A stretch of DNA of 64,000 nt. It comes from Neopusillimonas maritima. Lineage in GTDB: Bacteria > Pseudomonadota > Gammaproteobacteria > Burkholderiales > Burkholderiaceae_B. The notes below the pieces were generated by a model, which saw only the letters and a program-made list of their open reading frames with translations, was not told where the DNA came from and searched no databases. Below, piece by piece: positions 9,322 to 18,568 of this stretch; position 1 is the stretch's first letter, and every line of letters starts with the position of its first letter. The stretch lies in the NCBI RefSeq assembly GCF_040930455.2, contig NZ_CP170494.1; one strand, written 5' to 3'. The position numbers and the translations under genes are program-made.

Positions 9322-10122
9322 TTAGCCTTTTGAATCCAGCGGCAAAATATCCAGCTTATCGTTTTGCAACTGAACGATGGCCGGCTTGTTGCGAATGCCG
9401 GCTTCCAGTTCGGCCTCAATGACCCGGTACACTCCGGCTACCGCCAGGAGTTCGGGGTCGAGCTGTGTGGCGAAAATTCGTGCGTTGGTATCGCCACGGG
9501 CACCGGCCATGGCCTTGCCTCTTAGGGGGCCGTACACATGGATATTGCCGTCGGCAATAACTTCCGCACCTTGGCTTACCATGCCCACCACAATGAGATC
9601 GCCGCCTTTTGCGTAAATGCGCTGGCCCGATCTCAAGGGGCGGTCTACCACCATGGTGGTGGACGCGGGTTCGATATTTTCTTTGGGTGTCGAGGTGGTC
9701 GGAACGGTATCCGCTTTCCCGGCAGTTGAGTCGATGGTTTGCGTGGTATCGGAAGTTGCGTTCTGGCTCGTGTTTGCCGACGCAACATTTTTGGAGGGCG
9801 CATTCGACAAGTCGACAGCCGTTAAGCCTTCACGTAGCGCCGATTCCAGGTTTTTGTCGTTGGCCATCACGCCGATTGGCGAGAGTTTGTGCGTCCGAAG
9901 GGCTTTCAGCAGTGCCTTCCAGTTAATGTTTTCCGTTAGTGCCGTTGCATCGATGACAATCGCTTCATTTTCAAAAAATGCGCCGGCGTCTTTCATGCGC
10001 TGATCCAGCGCGTTAGTGAGCGCGTTGAGGTCGGCACTGTGTAGCACCACACGAATGGCATACAGTGTTGCGCTTTTGAAGTCGAGCGCGCTGAGATCGG
10101 GTTTTGAGGAAGAGTCGCTCAC
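9322..10122 (-). CDS. minC: Septum site-determining protein MinC (FtsZ inhibitor)
   Basis: A 266-residue inhibitor of FtsZ polymerisation, activated at the membrane by MinD. The N-terminal domain (about 10-100; LDFKSATLYAIRVVLHS, then a KALRTHKLSPIGVM stretch) is the FtsZ-binding fold. The C-terminal domain (about 155-260; RSGQRIYAKGGDLIVVGMVSQGAEVIADGNIHVYGPLRGKAMAG) is the right-handed beta-helix that binds MinD. A Ser/Thr/Asn-rich linker of about 50 residues separates them and is longer than in E. coli MinC (231 residues overall). The start is a GTG with a weak ribosome site. It is first in the min operon. Confidence 0.96.
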   Translation of the reverse strand: MSDSSSKPDLSALDFKSATLYAIRVVLHSADLNALTNALDQRMKDAGAFFENEAIVIDATALTENINWKALLKALRTHKLSPIGVMANDKNLESALREGLTAVDLSNAPSKNVASANTSQNATSDTTQTIDSTAGKADTVPTTSTPKENIEPASTTMVVDRPLRSGQRIYAKGGDLIVVGMVSQGAEVIADGNIHVYGPLRGKAMAGARGDTNARIFATQLDPELLAVAGVYRVIEAELEAGIRNKPAIVQLQNDKLDILPLDSKG

Positions 10123-10188
10123 GGAATTCAGAACAGTTTATAAGGGATGGGCGCTATTGTGCCTTTCAGCGCGTTGCGTTGCAATATT

Positions 10189-11946
10189 TCACACCCATGT
10201 GTCTTTCAAGGTAACGGCGCGGTTAAGAACCGGTTTTTCCGGGGTTGAGTCAACTTGATCGGCGACAAAATAACCTAGTCGTTCAAATTGCCAGGTTTTC
10301 CCGGGGGCGGCAACGGTGCCGGGCTCAAGCCAGCCTTCGATTGTTTGACAAGAATCTGGGTTCAAGGCCTCAAGAAAATCTTTGTCGCCGGCATCGGGAT
10401 GCGGATCTGCAAAAAGACGATCATACAGCCTTATCGTGGCGGGTACGGCATGCTTTACGCTGACCCAAGTAATATTTCCTTTGACTTTGACGGAAGACGC
10501 ACCGGGCGTGCCGCTTTTCGTATCGGGCAGATACTCGGCGTGGACTTCAGTAATGTTGCCGTCTTCGTCTTTTACACAGCCCGTGCAGGTAACGATGTAG
10601 CCATATTTGAGCCGAACCGTGTTTCCTGGGAAGAGCCGGAAATATTTCTTGGGCGGCTCTTCGCGAAAGTCGTCACGTTCAATCCAGAGTTCGCGTGAGA
10701 AAGGAAATTCTCTTTGGCCGGCCTCCGGATGATGCGGGTGTCGCGGGGCGTGACACAATTCAGTTTGCTCTTCAGGGTAATTGGTAATGATCAGCTTTAC
10801 GGGGTCGAGAACGGCTACGCTGCGATCGGCGACAGGGTCCAGGTCATCGCGCAATGCCTGTTCGAGTGTGCTGTAGTCGATACGGGAATCGGCCTTGGAG
10901 ACGCCAACGCGCTCAACAAACAAACGAATCGATGAAGGCGTATAACCGCGTCGGCGCAACCCTGCCAAAGTCGGCATACGAGGGTCGTCCCAGCCTTGTA
11001 CATGCCCTTCGCGCACCAACTGCAGGAGTTTACGTTTGCTGGTGATGACATAGTTCAAATTCAAACGGGCGAATTCGTACTGGCGGGGCAAGGGTTCGCC
11101 CAATTGGCCCAGTTCGGCCAGTCTGGCCAGAATCCAGTCGTAGAAGGGGCGCTGATCTTCAAACTCCAGCGTACAAATGCTGTGCGTAATGCCTTCCAGT
11201 GCATCTTCCACGGGGTGGGCCCATGTGTACATGGGGTAAATACACCATTTATCGCCGGTACGATGGTGTTTGGCATGTCGAATGCGATACAGAACGGGGT
11301 CGCGCATATTGATATTGGGCGAGCCCATATCAATTTTCGCCCGCAATGCCATGCTGGCGTCGGGGTGTTTCCCGTCGCGCATTTCTTCCAGGCGTTGCAA
11401 TGATTCTTCAGCAGGTCTGTCGCGCCAGACCGAATTTTTGCCCTTCTCGGTGAGCGTTCCCCGGTTTTCGCGCATTTGTTCAGGCGTTTGTTCATCGACA
11501 TAAGCGCAGCCGGCCTGGATCAAGGCTTGGGCGAAAGCGTACATGGTGTCGAAGTAGTCGCTGGCGTAATAAAGATTTGTTTCACCTTCGTATTGCCAGT
11601 TGAAACCCAGCCATTTCACCGTATCAATAATCGACTGAACGTATTCGTCGTCTTCCTTTTCCGGATTGGTGTCGTCGAAACGCAGATGACAAGTGCCTTG
11701 GTAATCGCGTGCCAGGCCGAAGTTCAGGCAGATACTTTTTGCGTGCCCAATATGCAAATAGCCGTTGGGCTCGGGCGGGAAGCGGGTGCGGATTTTGGCC
11801 GGATCGGGGCTGCCGTTTTGTTGCACCGATAAGGGGCCTGGGCGTCCGGCCCAGCGTTTGCCTGCAAAACGGTTGGCTGCGAGGTCGTTTTCAATAATCG
11901 TGCGCAGGAAGTTAGAGCTGGGAGTGGAGCTGGATTCCGTGGTCAT
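10189..11946 (-). CDS. glnS: Glutaminyl-tRNA synthetase
   Basis: A 585-residue class I aminoacyl-tRNA synthetase that charges tRNA-Gln. The HIGH motif is at residues 65-68 in FPPEPNGYLHIGHAKS, the KMSKS-equivalent is VITSKRKL near residue 298, and the C-terminal half carries the anticodon-binding beta-barrels (RLKYGYIVTCTGCVKDEDGN). Length is in the usual range (about 555-590). Presence of GlnRS means this organism charges tRNA-Gln directly, as expected for beta- and gamma-proteobacteria. It is transcribed toward minC but 66 bp separates them. A TACAAT-like -10 for glnS lies in the 124-bp gap shared with the divergent bd-oxidase-like operon. Confidence 0.97.
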   Translation of the reverse strand: MTTESSSTPSSNFLRTIIENDLAANRFAGKRWAGRPGPLSVQQNGSPDPAKIRTRFPPEPNGYLHIGHAKSICLNFGLARDYQGTCHLRFDDTNPEKEDDEYVQSIIDTVKWLGFNWQYEGETNLYYASDYFDTMYAFAQALIQAGCAYVDEQTPEQMRENRGTLTEKGKNSVWRDRPAEESLQRLEEMRDGKHPDASMALRAKIDMGSPNINMRDPVLYRIRHAKHHRTGDKWCIYPMYTWAHPVEDALEGITHSICTLEFEDQRPFYDWILARLAELGQLGEPLPRQYEFARLNLNYVITSKRKLLQLVREGHVQGWDDPRMPTLAGLRRRGYTPSSIRLFVERVGVSKADSRIDYSTLEQALRDDLDPVADRSVAVLDPVKLIITNYPEEQTELCHAPRHPHHPEAGQREFPFSRELWIERDDFREEPPKKYFRLFPGNTVRLKYGYIVTCTGCVKDEDGNITEVHAEYLPDTKSGTPGASSVKVKGNITWVSVKHAVPATIRLYDRLFADPHPDAGDKDFLEALNPDSCQTIEGWLEPGTVAAPGKTWQFERLGYFVADQVDSTPEKPVLNRAVTLKDTWV

Positions 11947-12070
11947 AAGGTCGAAAGCTAGTACGAGAGAGTCAATACAATATTAAAAGAGCATTTTGCC
12001 ATGATCTGCACCATTTGCCTGAGAGAGAGTCCGCGGTTAGCATTATGTGGCACATTATTCGCGGGATTCT

Positions 12071-13414
12071 ATGACGAACTCACCCCTTTGGTTGGCGCAA
12101 ATCCAATTTTTCACCAGCTTAGGCTTTCTTTCTTTGTTCCTGCTGCTTGAGTTGGGGCTGGCATGGTTGCTGGTTTATTTTAAGTTGCGGGCGGTGTCGC
12201 CGGGCCAACGCGCTTGCTTTATTCAAGCATACCGCTTCTGGGCGCGTATTTTTGCACTAACCAGTATTTTAGCGCTGGCGGCTGGGTTCCCCGTGCTTAT
12301 TCAATTGGGTACGTTGTGGCCGGGGCTCATGGCGCGCATCGGCGAGGTGGCGGGGCCCTTGCTTGCGGCGGCGGTGTTAACCACTTTCATCATGAAATCC
12401 TGCTTTTTGGGCGCGATGCTTTTCGGGCAACGTCGCATGTCGGATCGCGCACATACGTTAGTCGTTGTCATGGTTGCCTTTGGGACGACTCTAGCGCTGT
12501 TTTGGGTTCTGGCGTTATTTGCCTGGATGCAAGCGCCGGCGGGTGCGCAGTTTCTTGAGGGTCGCTATCAGGTGACGAGTTGGTTTGACGCGCTTTTCAG
12601 CCCATTTCTTTTCAGTTTTATATGGATAGCCATAGCGTTGGCTTTGTTTGGCGCAGCGTTCATGATGATTGGGGTGACGGCTCGACAATCGTTGTGGCAG
12701 CCTGTTGATGACAGTCACAGGCAAGTGTTTCGTACGGGGTTGTTTGCTGCCGTGTTGTCGTCTACGTGCTTGATCGGCGCGTTGGGTGTCTATAGCCAAC
12801 AGGTGGCCGAACTTCAACCTGGAAAAGCGGCCGCAACCGCGGCGTATTGGCAAACTGGAACGCGCCCCGACTTGGCCTTGGTCGGCTGGCCTTCGGAAAC
12901 ACAACAAGTCACGCGTGGTGCGGTGTCGATTCCCAGCCTGGGGCGATTTGCCCTGGGGCGTGATGAAATCGGCAGAGCGGTTGGCTTGGATGAGTTCGCC
13001 GGCATGCATGCACCGGTTGCTTTAACTTTCTGGTCCTGGCGCTTTTTAATTTTGGCTGTCGTTTTGGCCTGGTTGCTGGGGGTGTGGTTTTTGTTCAGGT
13101 TGCGTCGAAAGTCTTTTGATATTTCGGCCATTTCGCAGCGTATGCGTCGAGGGTTCAGTGGCCTGACCTATCTTGGTTTGCCCGTTTTCGTGTTTTGGTT
13201 GGCTTATGTATGGTTTGGCCAACTGCCCTATGCGGTTAACGGTAGTGTGACAACAACTGAAATTCTGGCGGTTACCGGTGCCGGTGAAATTTTTGCCGGG
13301 TTACTGGCTTATAGCGCAGTGTATGTGCTGTTTTTTGTGGCATTTGTTCGACTCGTACGGTATTTCATGCGGTATGGCGTTATTCCGGTTGGGCGTCAAA
13401 GGGGCAGGGCATGA
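12071..13414 (+). CDS. Cytochrome bd/CIO subunit I-like membrane protein lacking heme ligands
   Basis: A 447-residue protein with about nine membrane helices that aligns along its length with CydA/CioA, subunit I of bd-type quinol oxidases (compare IQF...LGLAWLL, QLGTLWPG, GPLL..VLTTF...FLGAMLFG, WMQAPAGAQF). The catalytic residues are not there. By hand alignment to remembered E. coli CydA and Pseudomonas CioA, His19 is Leu20, Glu99 is Ala101, Glu107 is Lys109, His186 falls in FIWIA (184-188), Met393 is Leu in WRFLI, and GRQPW reads GQLPY. Only three histidines occur: one near residue 128, where E. coli has non-ligand His126, and two in loops. The frame is intact and the stop overlaps the next start (ATGA), so this is not an obvious pseudogene. 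I chose ATG 12071 over GTG 12047 because it matches the family N-terminus. Function unknown. Confidence 0.85.
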   Translation: MTNSPLWLAQIQFFTSLGFLSLFLLLELGLAWLLVYFKLRAVSPGQRACFIQAYRFWARIFALTSILALAAGFPVLIQLGTLWPGLMARIGEVAGPLLAAAVLTTFIMKSCFLGAMLFGQRRMSDRAHTLVVVMVAFGTTLALFWVLALFAWMQAPAGAQFLEGRYQVTSWFDALFSPFLFSFIWIAIALALFGAAFMMIGVTARQSLWQPVDDSHRQVFRTGLFAAVLSSTCLIGALGVYSQQVAELQPGKAAATAAYWQTGTRPDLALVGWPSETQQVTRGAVSIPSLGRFALGRDEIGRAVGLDEFAGMHAPVALTFWSWRFLILAVVLAWLLGVWFLFRLRRKSFDISAISQRMRRGFSGLTYLGLPVFVFWLAYVWFGQLPYAVNGSVTTTEILAVTGAGEIFAGLLAYSAVYVLFFVAFVRLVRYFMRYGVIPVGRQRGRA

Positions 13415-14469
13415 TTGATTCTTTGGTTGTGTTATTGGGTTTGCAAGCCCACGACCCCCATTTTTGGATGCCATTGGCGTTCATGTTCCTGTTCTTCGCA
13501 TTAGTGGTTGCAGGCACCGTTCTCGATGGTTTTGATATTGGCGTTGGTTGCCTTGTTCCATTTGCGTCGCCTGTTTTGCGTATGCGGATGTTGGCATTGC
13601 TGAGCCCATGGCGCGACGCTAATGAGTTTTGGTTGTTGTTGGGCCTAACCTTGCTTGCGACCGCCTTCCCTTTAGCCTGGGAAGCGGTCATGGGGCAGTT
13701 GTATGTCCCGCTGACGCTGTTGGGGCTGGGTGTTTTTATGCGTTCGGCCGCATTTGAGTTGCGTTTACGCTCACCGATTGCGTCTCAAAACGGTTGGGCG
13801 CTGGTGTTTGCCATGGGTTCGTGGATGACCGCGTTGGCGCATGGTTATTTGCTTGGGCAAATCGTCACTGGTTACGAGTCGGGAGCAGGCTATGTCAGCT
13901 ATGCGGGGTTTGTAGCGCTTTGCGCAGTCGCTGCATACAGCTTGTTGGGTGCCGCGTGGCTCATGATGCGTGAGCCGGGCGAGCTGCGTGTAAGGGCGGC
14001 TTATTGGGGGCGACAGGCAGTGCGCTGGGCGGCTGCGGGTGCGGTGGCTGTGTCACTGGTACTTGCGTTTGCCAACACAGGCGTGTTTTTGCGCTGGACC
14101 TCAGGGTCGCAATGGTTGGTCATTGTTCTGCTTTGGGTCTGGATCCTGATCAGTTTCATGATTATTGAAATGATGTTGCAGCGAACCATTCATCGTAGTT
14201 ATCGTCATGCCTGGTTGCCGTTCTTGCTGGTTTTGCTGGTTTTCCTGATTACGTTGGGCGGCCTTGGGTATAGTTTTTTCCCTTATCTTGTTCTTGATAA
14301 TGTCACCATCTGGGACGCCGCCGCATCGGTGGATGCTTTGCGGCTTATATTGGCGGCAGCTGTGATTGCTTTGCCGGTGGCGTTAATTTTCAATATTTGG
14401 GTGTACTGGCGGATGTTTGGGGTGTCGCGCCCGCCTCAACCCCCGGCTTTTCGCCAACGGGTAAATTAA
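13411..14469 (+). CDS. Cytochrome bd subunit II-like (CydB/CioB) membrane protein
   Basis: A 352-residue protein with eight or nine membrane helices, homologous to CydB/CioB. The subunit II signature is kept: VLDGFDIGVGCLVPF near residues 36-50, LLSPWRDANEFWLLLGLTLLATAFPLAW near 66-93, and the C-terminal NVTIWDAAASVDALR. In bd oxidases subunit II binds no essential heme and packs against subunit I. Its start overlaps the subunit I stop by 4 bp, so the two are probably made in fixed ratio. No CydX-like third subunit follows. The last 80 bp overlap the 3' end of a convergent histidine kinase gene. The partner has lost its heme ligands, so oxidase activity should not be assumed. Confidence 0.88.
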   Translation: MIDSLVVLLGLQAHDPHFWMPLAFMFLFFALVVAGTVLDGFDIGVGCLVPFASPVLRMRMLALLSPWRDANEFWLLLGLTLLATAFPLAWEAVMGQLYVPLTLLGLGVFMRSAAFELRLRSPIASQNGWALVFAMGSWMTALAHGYLLGQIVTGYESGAGYVSYAGFVALCAVAAYSLLGAAWLMMREPGELRVRAAYWGRQAVRWAAAGAVAVSLVLAFANTGVFLRWTSGSQWLVIVLLWVWILISFMIIEMMLQRTIHRSYRHAWLPFLLVLLVFLITLGGLGYSFFPYLVLDNVTIWDAAASVDALRLILAAAVIALPVALIFNIWVYWRMFGVSRPPQPPAFRQRVN

Positions 14470-15850
14470 CTTGCACCTCAAGCCCCGGGCCGGGCTTGGC
14501 GTTTGCCAGGCTTAAGTGTCCGCCGTGTGCACGGGCAATGGCGTCGGACAGGGCCAAACCCAGTCCAACTGATCCGGTTCGGGTTCGCGCTTTGTCCAAT
14601 CGGGAAAAAGGTCGCAGGGCTTCAGCATGCTGCGCAGCGGCGATCCCGGGCCCGTAATCACGTATATGAATACATGCATTACCTTCTTCCAGCGTAAGCG
14701 ACACCTCTACCGGTGGCTTGCCGTGATTCAAGGCATTGGTGACCAGGTTGTCAATCAGGCGCCCCAACGACACCGGATCCGCCTGAATCCAGACGGTGGC
14801 TGTTGGCATACCCAGTAAACGAACTTCGCTGCCGGCAGTTTCCCAGGCGTTGATTTGTTCATCCAGCCATTGAGTCAGGTTGAGGGGGGTGAAATGATAG
14901 GTGCTGGGGTCCGTTCCACGAACAAAGCCAATAAATTGGTTAACCATGCGCTGCATATCCTGGATGTCTTTGCGCAGACCGTCTTTAACTTCCCCGTCGT
15001 CGATCATTTCGGCACGCAGCCACATGCGAGACAAGGGCCCTTTCAAATCGTGGGGCAATCCGGCAAGAAGCGTGCGTTTGACCGTTTCCGATTCGCTCAG
15101 TGCATCCAGCATGGCATTGAAACGCTGCCCCAAAACTTTTGTTTCCGTTGGGCCCGACGGCGTGACACGTTGCGGCTGGCCGGCTGCCAATTGATCGGCT
15201 GCCCGTGCCAGTCGCGTAAGCGGACGGGTAATATGCCAGGAAAAAGCAGCGGCGACCAACAGCAACAGCCCCATCCCCCCCAACCAGGCGAGAATCGTTT
15301 GGCTGCTAACGGGGGGGGATAAACGATCAAGGGGGATAACCAGCCATTCCCGGGTGCGCTTGTCGGGGTTGTCGAAACGGTTGTCGAGTGAAATATAAAG
15401 TCGTGGGAGTTCGCCCCGCGATAATCCGACGCGTGTGCCATCATCAAGCCGGTTGTTCAGGGCCGTTACGAAATGGCGCAGCTCACGTCGTAAATCGTCG
15501 GGTGGCGACCGTCTTTGTTGACCTGACTCTTCCTGATTTTTGCGTTTTCTTTCGATATTTCGGGTGTTGGAAGGCAGGGTTCGAGACCATAACTGCCACT
15601 CGCCTCGCGACGCGTGCTTGACCAGTTCGGCTCGCTCATGTTCCGGTACCTGAGCCAGAGAGGCGCGTAAAGTTCTAATTGTGGTGGCAGTGACTTCAAC
15701 GGTTACCTCTTCGGTGAATTTCTGACGAAAATGGGCAACCGTTGCAAGGGTGGCGGCCTGTACCACCAGCAAAGTGCCTAATGTCAGCAAAATCAACCGG
15801 GTGCTGAGCGAACGGGGAACCAGGCGCTGCGTGAAATGCTTGAATTTCAT
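14390..15850 (-). CDS. Sensor histidine kinase, EnvZ-like
   Basis: A 486-residue inner-membrane kinase. One membrane helix lies near residues 18-41, a periplasmic sensor region near 42-190, and a second helix near 195-217 (ILAWLGGMGLLLLVAAAFSW). A HAMP domain (ITRPLTRLARAADQLAAGQ) and H-box near 270 (LPHDLKGPLSRMWLRAEM) follow, then ATPase motifs: N box DNLVTNALNHG, G1 DYGPGIA and G2 GLGLALS. The usual HDLRTPL reads HDLKGPL, a Gly for Thr next to the phospho-accepting His. A basic low-complexity insert (NIERKRKNQEESGQQRRS) lies in the periplasmic part. ATG 15850 is chosen because it directly follows the regulator stop (tca at 15853-15855). Its 3' end overlaps the bd-like subunit II gene by 80 bp. 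Stimulus unknown. Confidence 0.92.
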   Translation of the reverse strand: MKFKHFTQRLVPRSLSTRLILLTLGTLLVVQAATLATVAHFRQKFTEEVTVEVTATTIRTLRASLAQVPEHERAELVKHASRGEWQLWSRTLPSNTRNIERKRKNQEESGQQRRSPPDDLRRELRHFVTALNNRLDDGTRVGLSRGELPRLYISLDNRFDNPDKRTREWLVIPLDRLSPPVSSQTILAWLGGMGLLLLVAAAFSWHITRPLTRLARAADQLAAGQPQRVTPSGPTETKVLGQRFNAMLDALSESETVKRTLLAGLPHDLKGPLSRMWLRAEMIDDGEVKDGLRKDIQDMQRMVNQFIGFVRGTDPSTYHFTPLNLTQWLDEQINAWETAGSEVRLLGMPTATVWIQADPVSLGRLIDNLVTNALNHGKPPVEVSLTLEEGNACIHIRDYGPGIAAAQHAEALRPFSRLDKARTRTGSVGLGLALSDAIARAHGGHLSLANAKPGPGLEVQVNLPVGEKPGVEAGATPQTSASTPKY

Positions 15851-15852
15851 AT

Positions 15853-16554
15853 TCAGGGCGAAAACCGATATCCCACTCCCCATACGGTTTGAATGTAGTG
15901 GGGTTGTTTGGGGTCGTTTTCTATCGCGCGACGCAAGCGCAGTATGGCGATGTCAATTGCCCGATCGTTACGCTCACCTTCTTCGTCGTCACGCGCGAGC
16001 GCAAGCAGGCGCTCTCGTGATAACGCTTTGCCAGGATTGCGAACCAGTGCTTCCAGCAAATTAATTTCGCCACCAGTGAGTTTAATGGGGGAGTTCTCTT
16101 TCAAGAGCTGCCGGCGTGCGGGGTCGAAGGTGAATGGCCCGAAATGAACAGGTTGCTCTTTAACCAGCGCAGAGGCGCCTTTTTTGCGCCTGAGTACGGC
16201 CTCTATGCGGGCCAGCAGTTCTCTTGGGTCAAAGGGTTTGCCCAGATAATCATCGGCGCCGGCCTCCAGGCCGAGTACACGATCAATGGTGTCATCGCGC
16301 CCGGTGAGTAAAATAACGGGAATATCCTCCCCCATTTGGCGCAGGCGGCGACAGGCATCGGCACCATCGCCATGAGGCAACATGCGGTCGAGCACGATGA
16401 GGTCGGGCGTGTAGCGTTCAATGCGTGCAGGCAAGTCGTGGCTATCGTTCGATAACAAAGTGTCGTAGCCATGACGATTCAGGTAGTCGGCCAGTAACTG
16501 CCTGAGCGCCGGGTCGTCATCAACAACCAGAACTTTGGTAAGCGTTTTTTCCAT
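15853..16554 (-). CDS. OmpR-type response regulator
   Basis: A 233-residue regulator of the OmpR/PhoB class. The receiver domain (about 7-120) has acidic residues VVDDDP, phospho-acceptor Asp in LIVLDRMLP, the Thr of ILLTGRDD and the Lys of LGKPFDPRELLARI. The winged-helix DNA-binding domain (about 140-230) ends IQTVWGVGYRFSP, the OmpR signature. The acceptor motif reads LDRMLPHGDG, where E. coli OmpR has LDLMLPGEDG, so I do not assign it to ompR or risA itself. It is co-transcribed with the kinase downstream, two bases apart. Likely targets are membrane or envelope genes, but none can be named from this window. Confidence 0.93.
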   Translation of the reverse strand: MEKTLTKVLVVDDDPALRQLLADYLNRHGYDTLLSNDSHDLPARIERYTPDLIVLDRMLPHGDGADACRRLRQMGEDIPVILLTGRDDTIDRVLGLEAGADDYLGKPFDPRELLARIEAVLRRKKGASALVKEQPVHFGPFTFDPARRQLLKENSPIKLTGGEINLLEALVRNPGKALSRERLLALARDDEEGERNDRAIDIAILRLRRAIENDPKQPHYIQTVWGVGYRFSP

Positions 16555-16710
16555 GGTGCGTCAAGTTTGCTGGCTGAATCAAATTTGGGCAAGAGGCGGA
16601 AACCAATTGAAATCTGTTGCGTACTATAAAATGCCCGCTGAGCTGTATGCCAATAGGGGCGGCTCGGTAACGCATTTGGGTTTAACTTCTAATAGTTTTT
16701 TGGTTTATTA

Positions 16711-18531
16711 ATGTCTTTCTCCTCTTCTTCCCCTCTGGACGTCTTACAGCAGGTTTTTGGTTATGACTCGTTCCGGGGGAATCAACATGAGATTATCGAA
16801 CATGTTGTGAATGGGGGAGACGCCTTGGTTCTGAAGCCCACCGGGGGCGGCAAATCCCTCTGTTATCAAATTCCAGCATTGGTACGTAAAGGAACCGGTA
16901 TCGTCGTGTCACCGCTTATCGCGTTGATGCAGGATCAGGTCGATGCATTGCTTGAGTTGGGCGTGCGGGCTGCTTTCTTGAACTCCACACTTGACTGGCG
17001 TGAGGCGCGTCAGGTAGAGCAGGCGTTCAGGGCGGGGCAACTCGATGTGTTGTACGTGGCGCCGGAACGATTATTAACGGAACGGTGCCTGGCGTTGCTT
17101 GAAGAGGGTGACATAGCACTTTTCGCCATTGATGAGGCACATTGTGTGTCGCAATGGGGGCATGATTTTCGACCAGAGTACTTGGGTCTGTCGTTATTGG
17201 CCGAGCGCTGGCCCCAGGTGCCCCGGATCGCGCTAACGGCTACGGCCACAACGGCAACGCGTCATGAAATTATTCAACGTCTGGGGCTGGAGCAGGCCGG
17301 GCTGTTTATTTCCAGCTTTGATCGTCCCAATATTTGTTACCGGATGGTTGAAAAACGCGAAGTCAAACGACAGTTGCTAGATTTCATTCAATCCGAACAT
17401 CGCGAAGATTGTGGTGTGGTTTACGCGCTTTCGCGATCACGCGTTGAGGACACCGCCGAATTTTTAGCCCGGAATGGTATTGCGGCACTTCCTTACCACG
17501 CCGGTTTATCGGCGACACAGCGTGCCCAGAATCAAGCCCGTTTTTTGCGTGAGGAGGGGGTGGTGATGGTGGCAACCATTGCGTTTGGAATGGGGATTGA
17601 TAAACCCGACGTTCGTTTTGTCGCCCATATCGACATGCCCAAGTCTGTTGAGGGCTATTACCAGGAAACAGGTCGTGCCGGTCGCGATGGTTTGCCGGCG
17701 ACAGCGTGGCTGGCATATGGTTTGCAGGATGTGGTGCAACAACGCCGGATGATTGACGAGTCGACCGGTGATGAAGTGTTCCGGCGCCGTTCCGCTGCGC
17801 AACTCGACGCTATGCTTGGATTGTGTGAAACCGTGGATTGCCGTCGTCAGCGGCTGTTGGCTTATTTTGACCAGGCTATCGGGCCTTGCGGCAATTGCGA
17901 TGTTTGCTTGAGTCCTCCGGAGTCGTGGGATGGAACAGTTGCCGCGCAGAAGTTGTTGTCGGCGGTTTATCGTTTGTGGCGTGAACGCGGGCAGCGGTTT
18001 GGCGCAATACATTTAATTGATATTTTGCGCGGCAAGTCAACCGATCGCATCCGGCAGAATCAACATGACGCCCTGTCGGTGTTCGGTGTGGGTAAAGATT
18101 TGTCGGAACAGGCCTGGCGCGGTGTTCTACGTCAGTTGCTCGCACGCAATATTCTTGCGGTTGACCAAGAGGGCTACGGCACATTGGCGTTAACCGATGA
18201 AAGCCGGGCTGTGCTCAAAGGTGATGCCACCCTTATGTTGCGCAAAGAAACCCTGGACGCGCGTAAAACGCGGCCGGCCAGGCAACGTGCGGCAATGGAC
18301 GATTTACCGGCTGATGCGCTTGCGCGTTTTGAGGCGTTGCGGGCGTGGCGCGCCGAAACGGCCCGTAGCCATGGGGTTCCGGCTTACGTTATTTTCCATG
18401 ATGCTACGTTGCGGGAGGTCGCGCTGTCGTGCCCGCAAAGTTTGAACGACCTGGCTCATATTAACGGTGTCGGTGCCCGTAAACGCGAGGCATACGGCGA
18501 ACAGCTGCTGAGCAGCATAAGGTCGGTCTGA
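16711..18531 (+). CDS. recQ: ATP-dependent DNA helicase RecQ
   Basis: A 606-residue superfamily 2 helicase acting 3' to 5' in RecF-pathway recombination and fork repair. Helicase motifs in order: motif I PTGGGKSLCYQIPA near 49-62, the DEAH box AIDEAHCVSQWGHDFRPEY near 138-156, motif III LTATAT, motif V ATIAFGMGIDKPDV, and motif VI YYQETGRAGRDG. A zinc-binding segment with Cys residues (CETVDCRRQRLLAYFDQAIGPCGNCDVC, 372-399) and the winged-helix domain follow. An HRDC domain is at the C-terminus (RFEALRAWRAETARSHGVPAYVIFHDATLREVA). The length matches E. coli RecQ (609). It is a single gene divergent from the response regulator. Confidence 0.97.
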   Translation: MSFSSSSPLDVLQQVFGYDSFRGNQHEIIEHVVNGGDALVLKPTGGGKSLCYQIPALVRKGTGIVVSPLIALMQDQVDALLELGVRAAFLNSTLDWREARQVEQAFRAGQLDVLYVAPERLLTERCLALLEEGDIALFAIDEAHCVSQWGHDFRPEYLGLSLLAERWPQVPRIALTATATTATRHEIIQRLGLEQAGLFISSFDRPNICYRMVEKREVKRQLLDFIQSEHREDCGVVYALSRSRVEDTAEFLARNGIAALPYHAGLSATQRAQNQARFLREEGVVMVATIAFGMGIDKPDVRFVAHIDMPKSVEGYYQETGRAGRDGLPATAWLAYGLQDVVQQRRMIDESTGDEVFRRRSAAQLDAMLGLCETVDCRRQRLLAYFDQAIGPCGNCDVCLSPPESWDGTVAAQKLLSAVYRLWRERGQRFGAIHLIDILRGKSTDRIRQNQHDALSVFGVGKDLSEQAWRGVLRQLLARNILAVDQEGYGTLALTDESRAVLKGDATLMLRKETLDARKTRPARQRAAMDDLPADALARFEALRAWRAETARSHGVPAYVIFHDATLREVALSCPQSLNDLAHINGVGARKREAYGEQLLSSIRSV

Positions 18532-18568
18532 TGCCTGCGTCGCACGTTTGCGGGTGACGTTGACGCGT

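Noticed and set aside
12020..12035. Sequence TGCCTGAGAG upstream of the bd-like operon, resembling a riboswitch fragment
   Set aside because: The surrounding 100 bases lack the other conserved parts of a TPP or glycine riboswitch.
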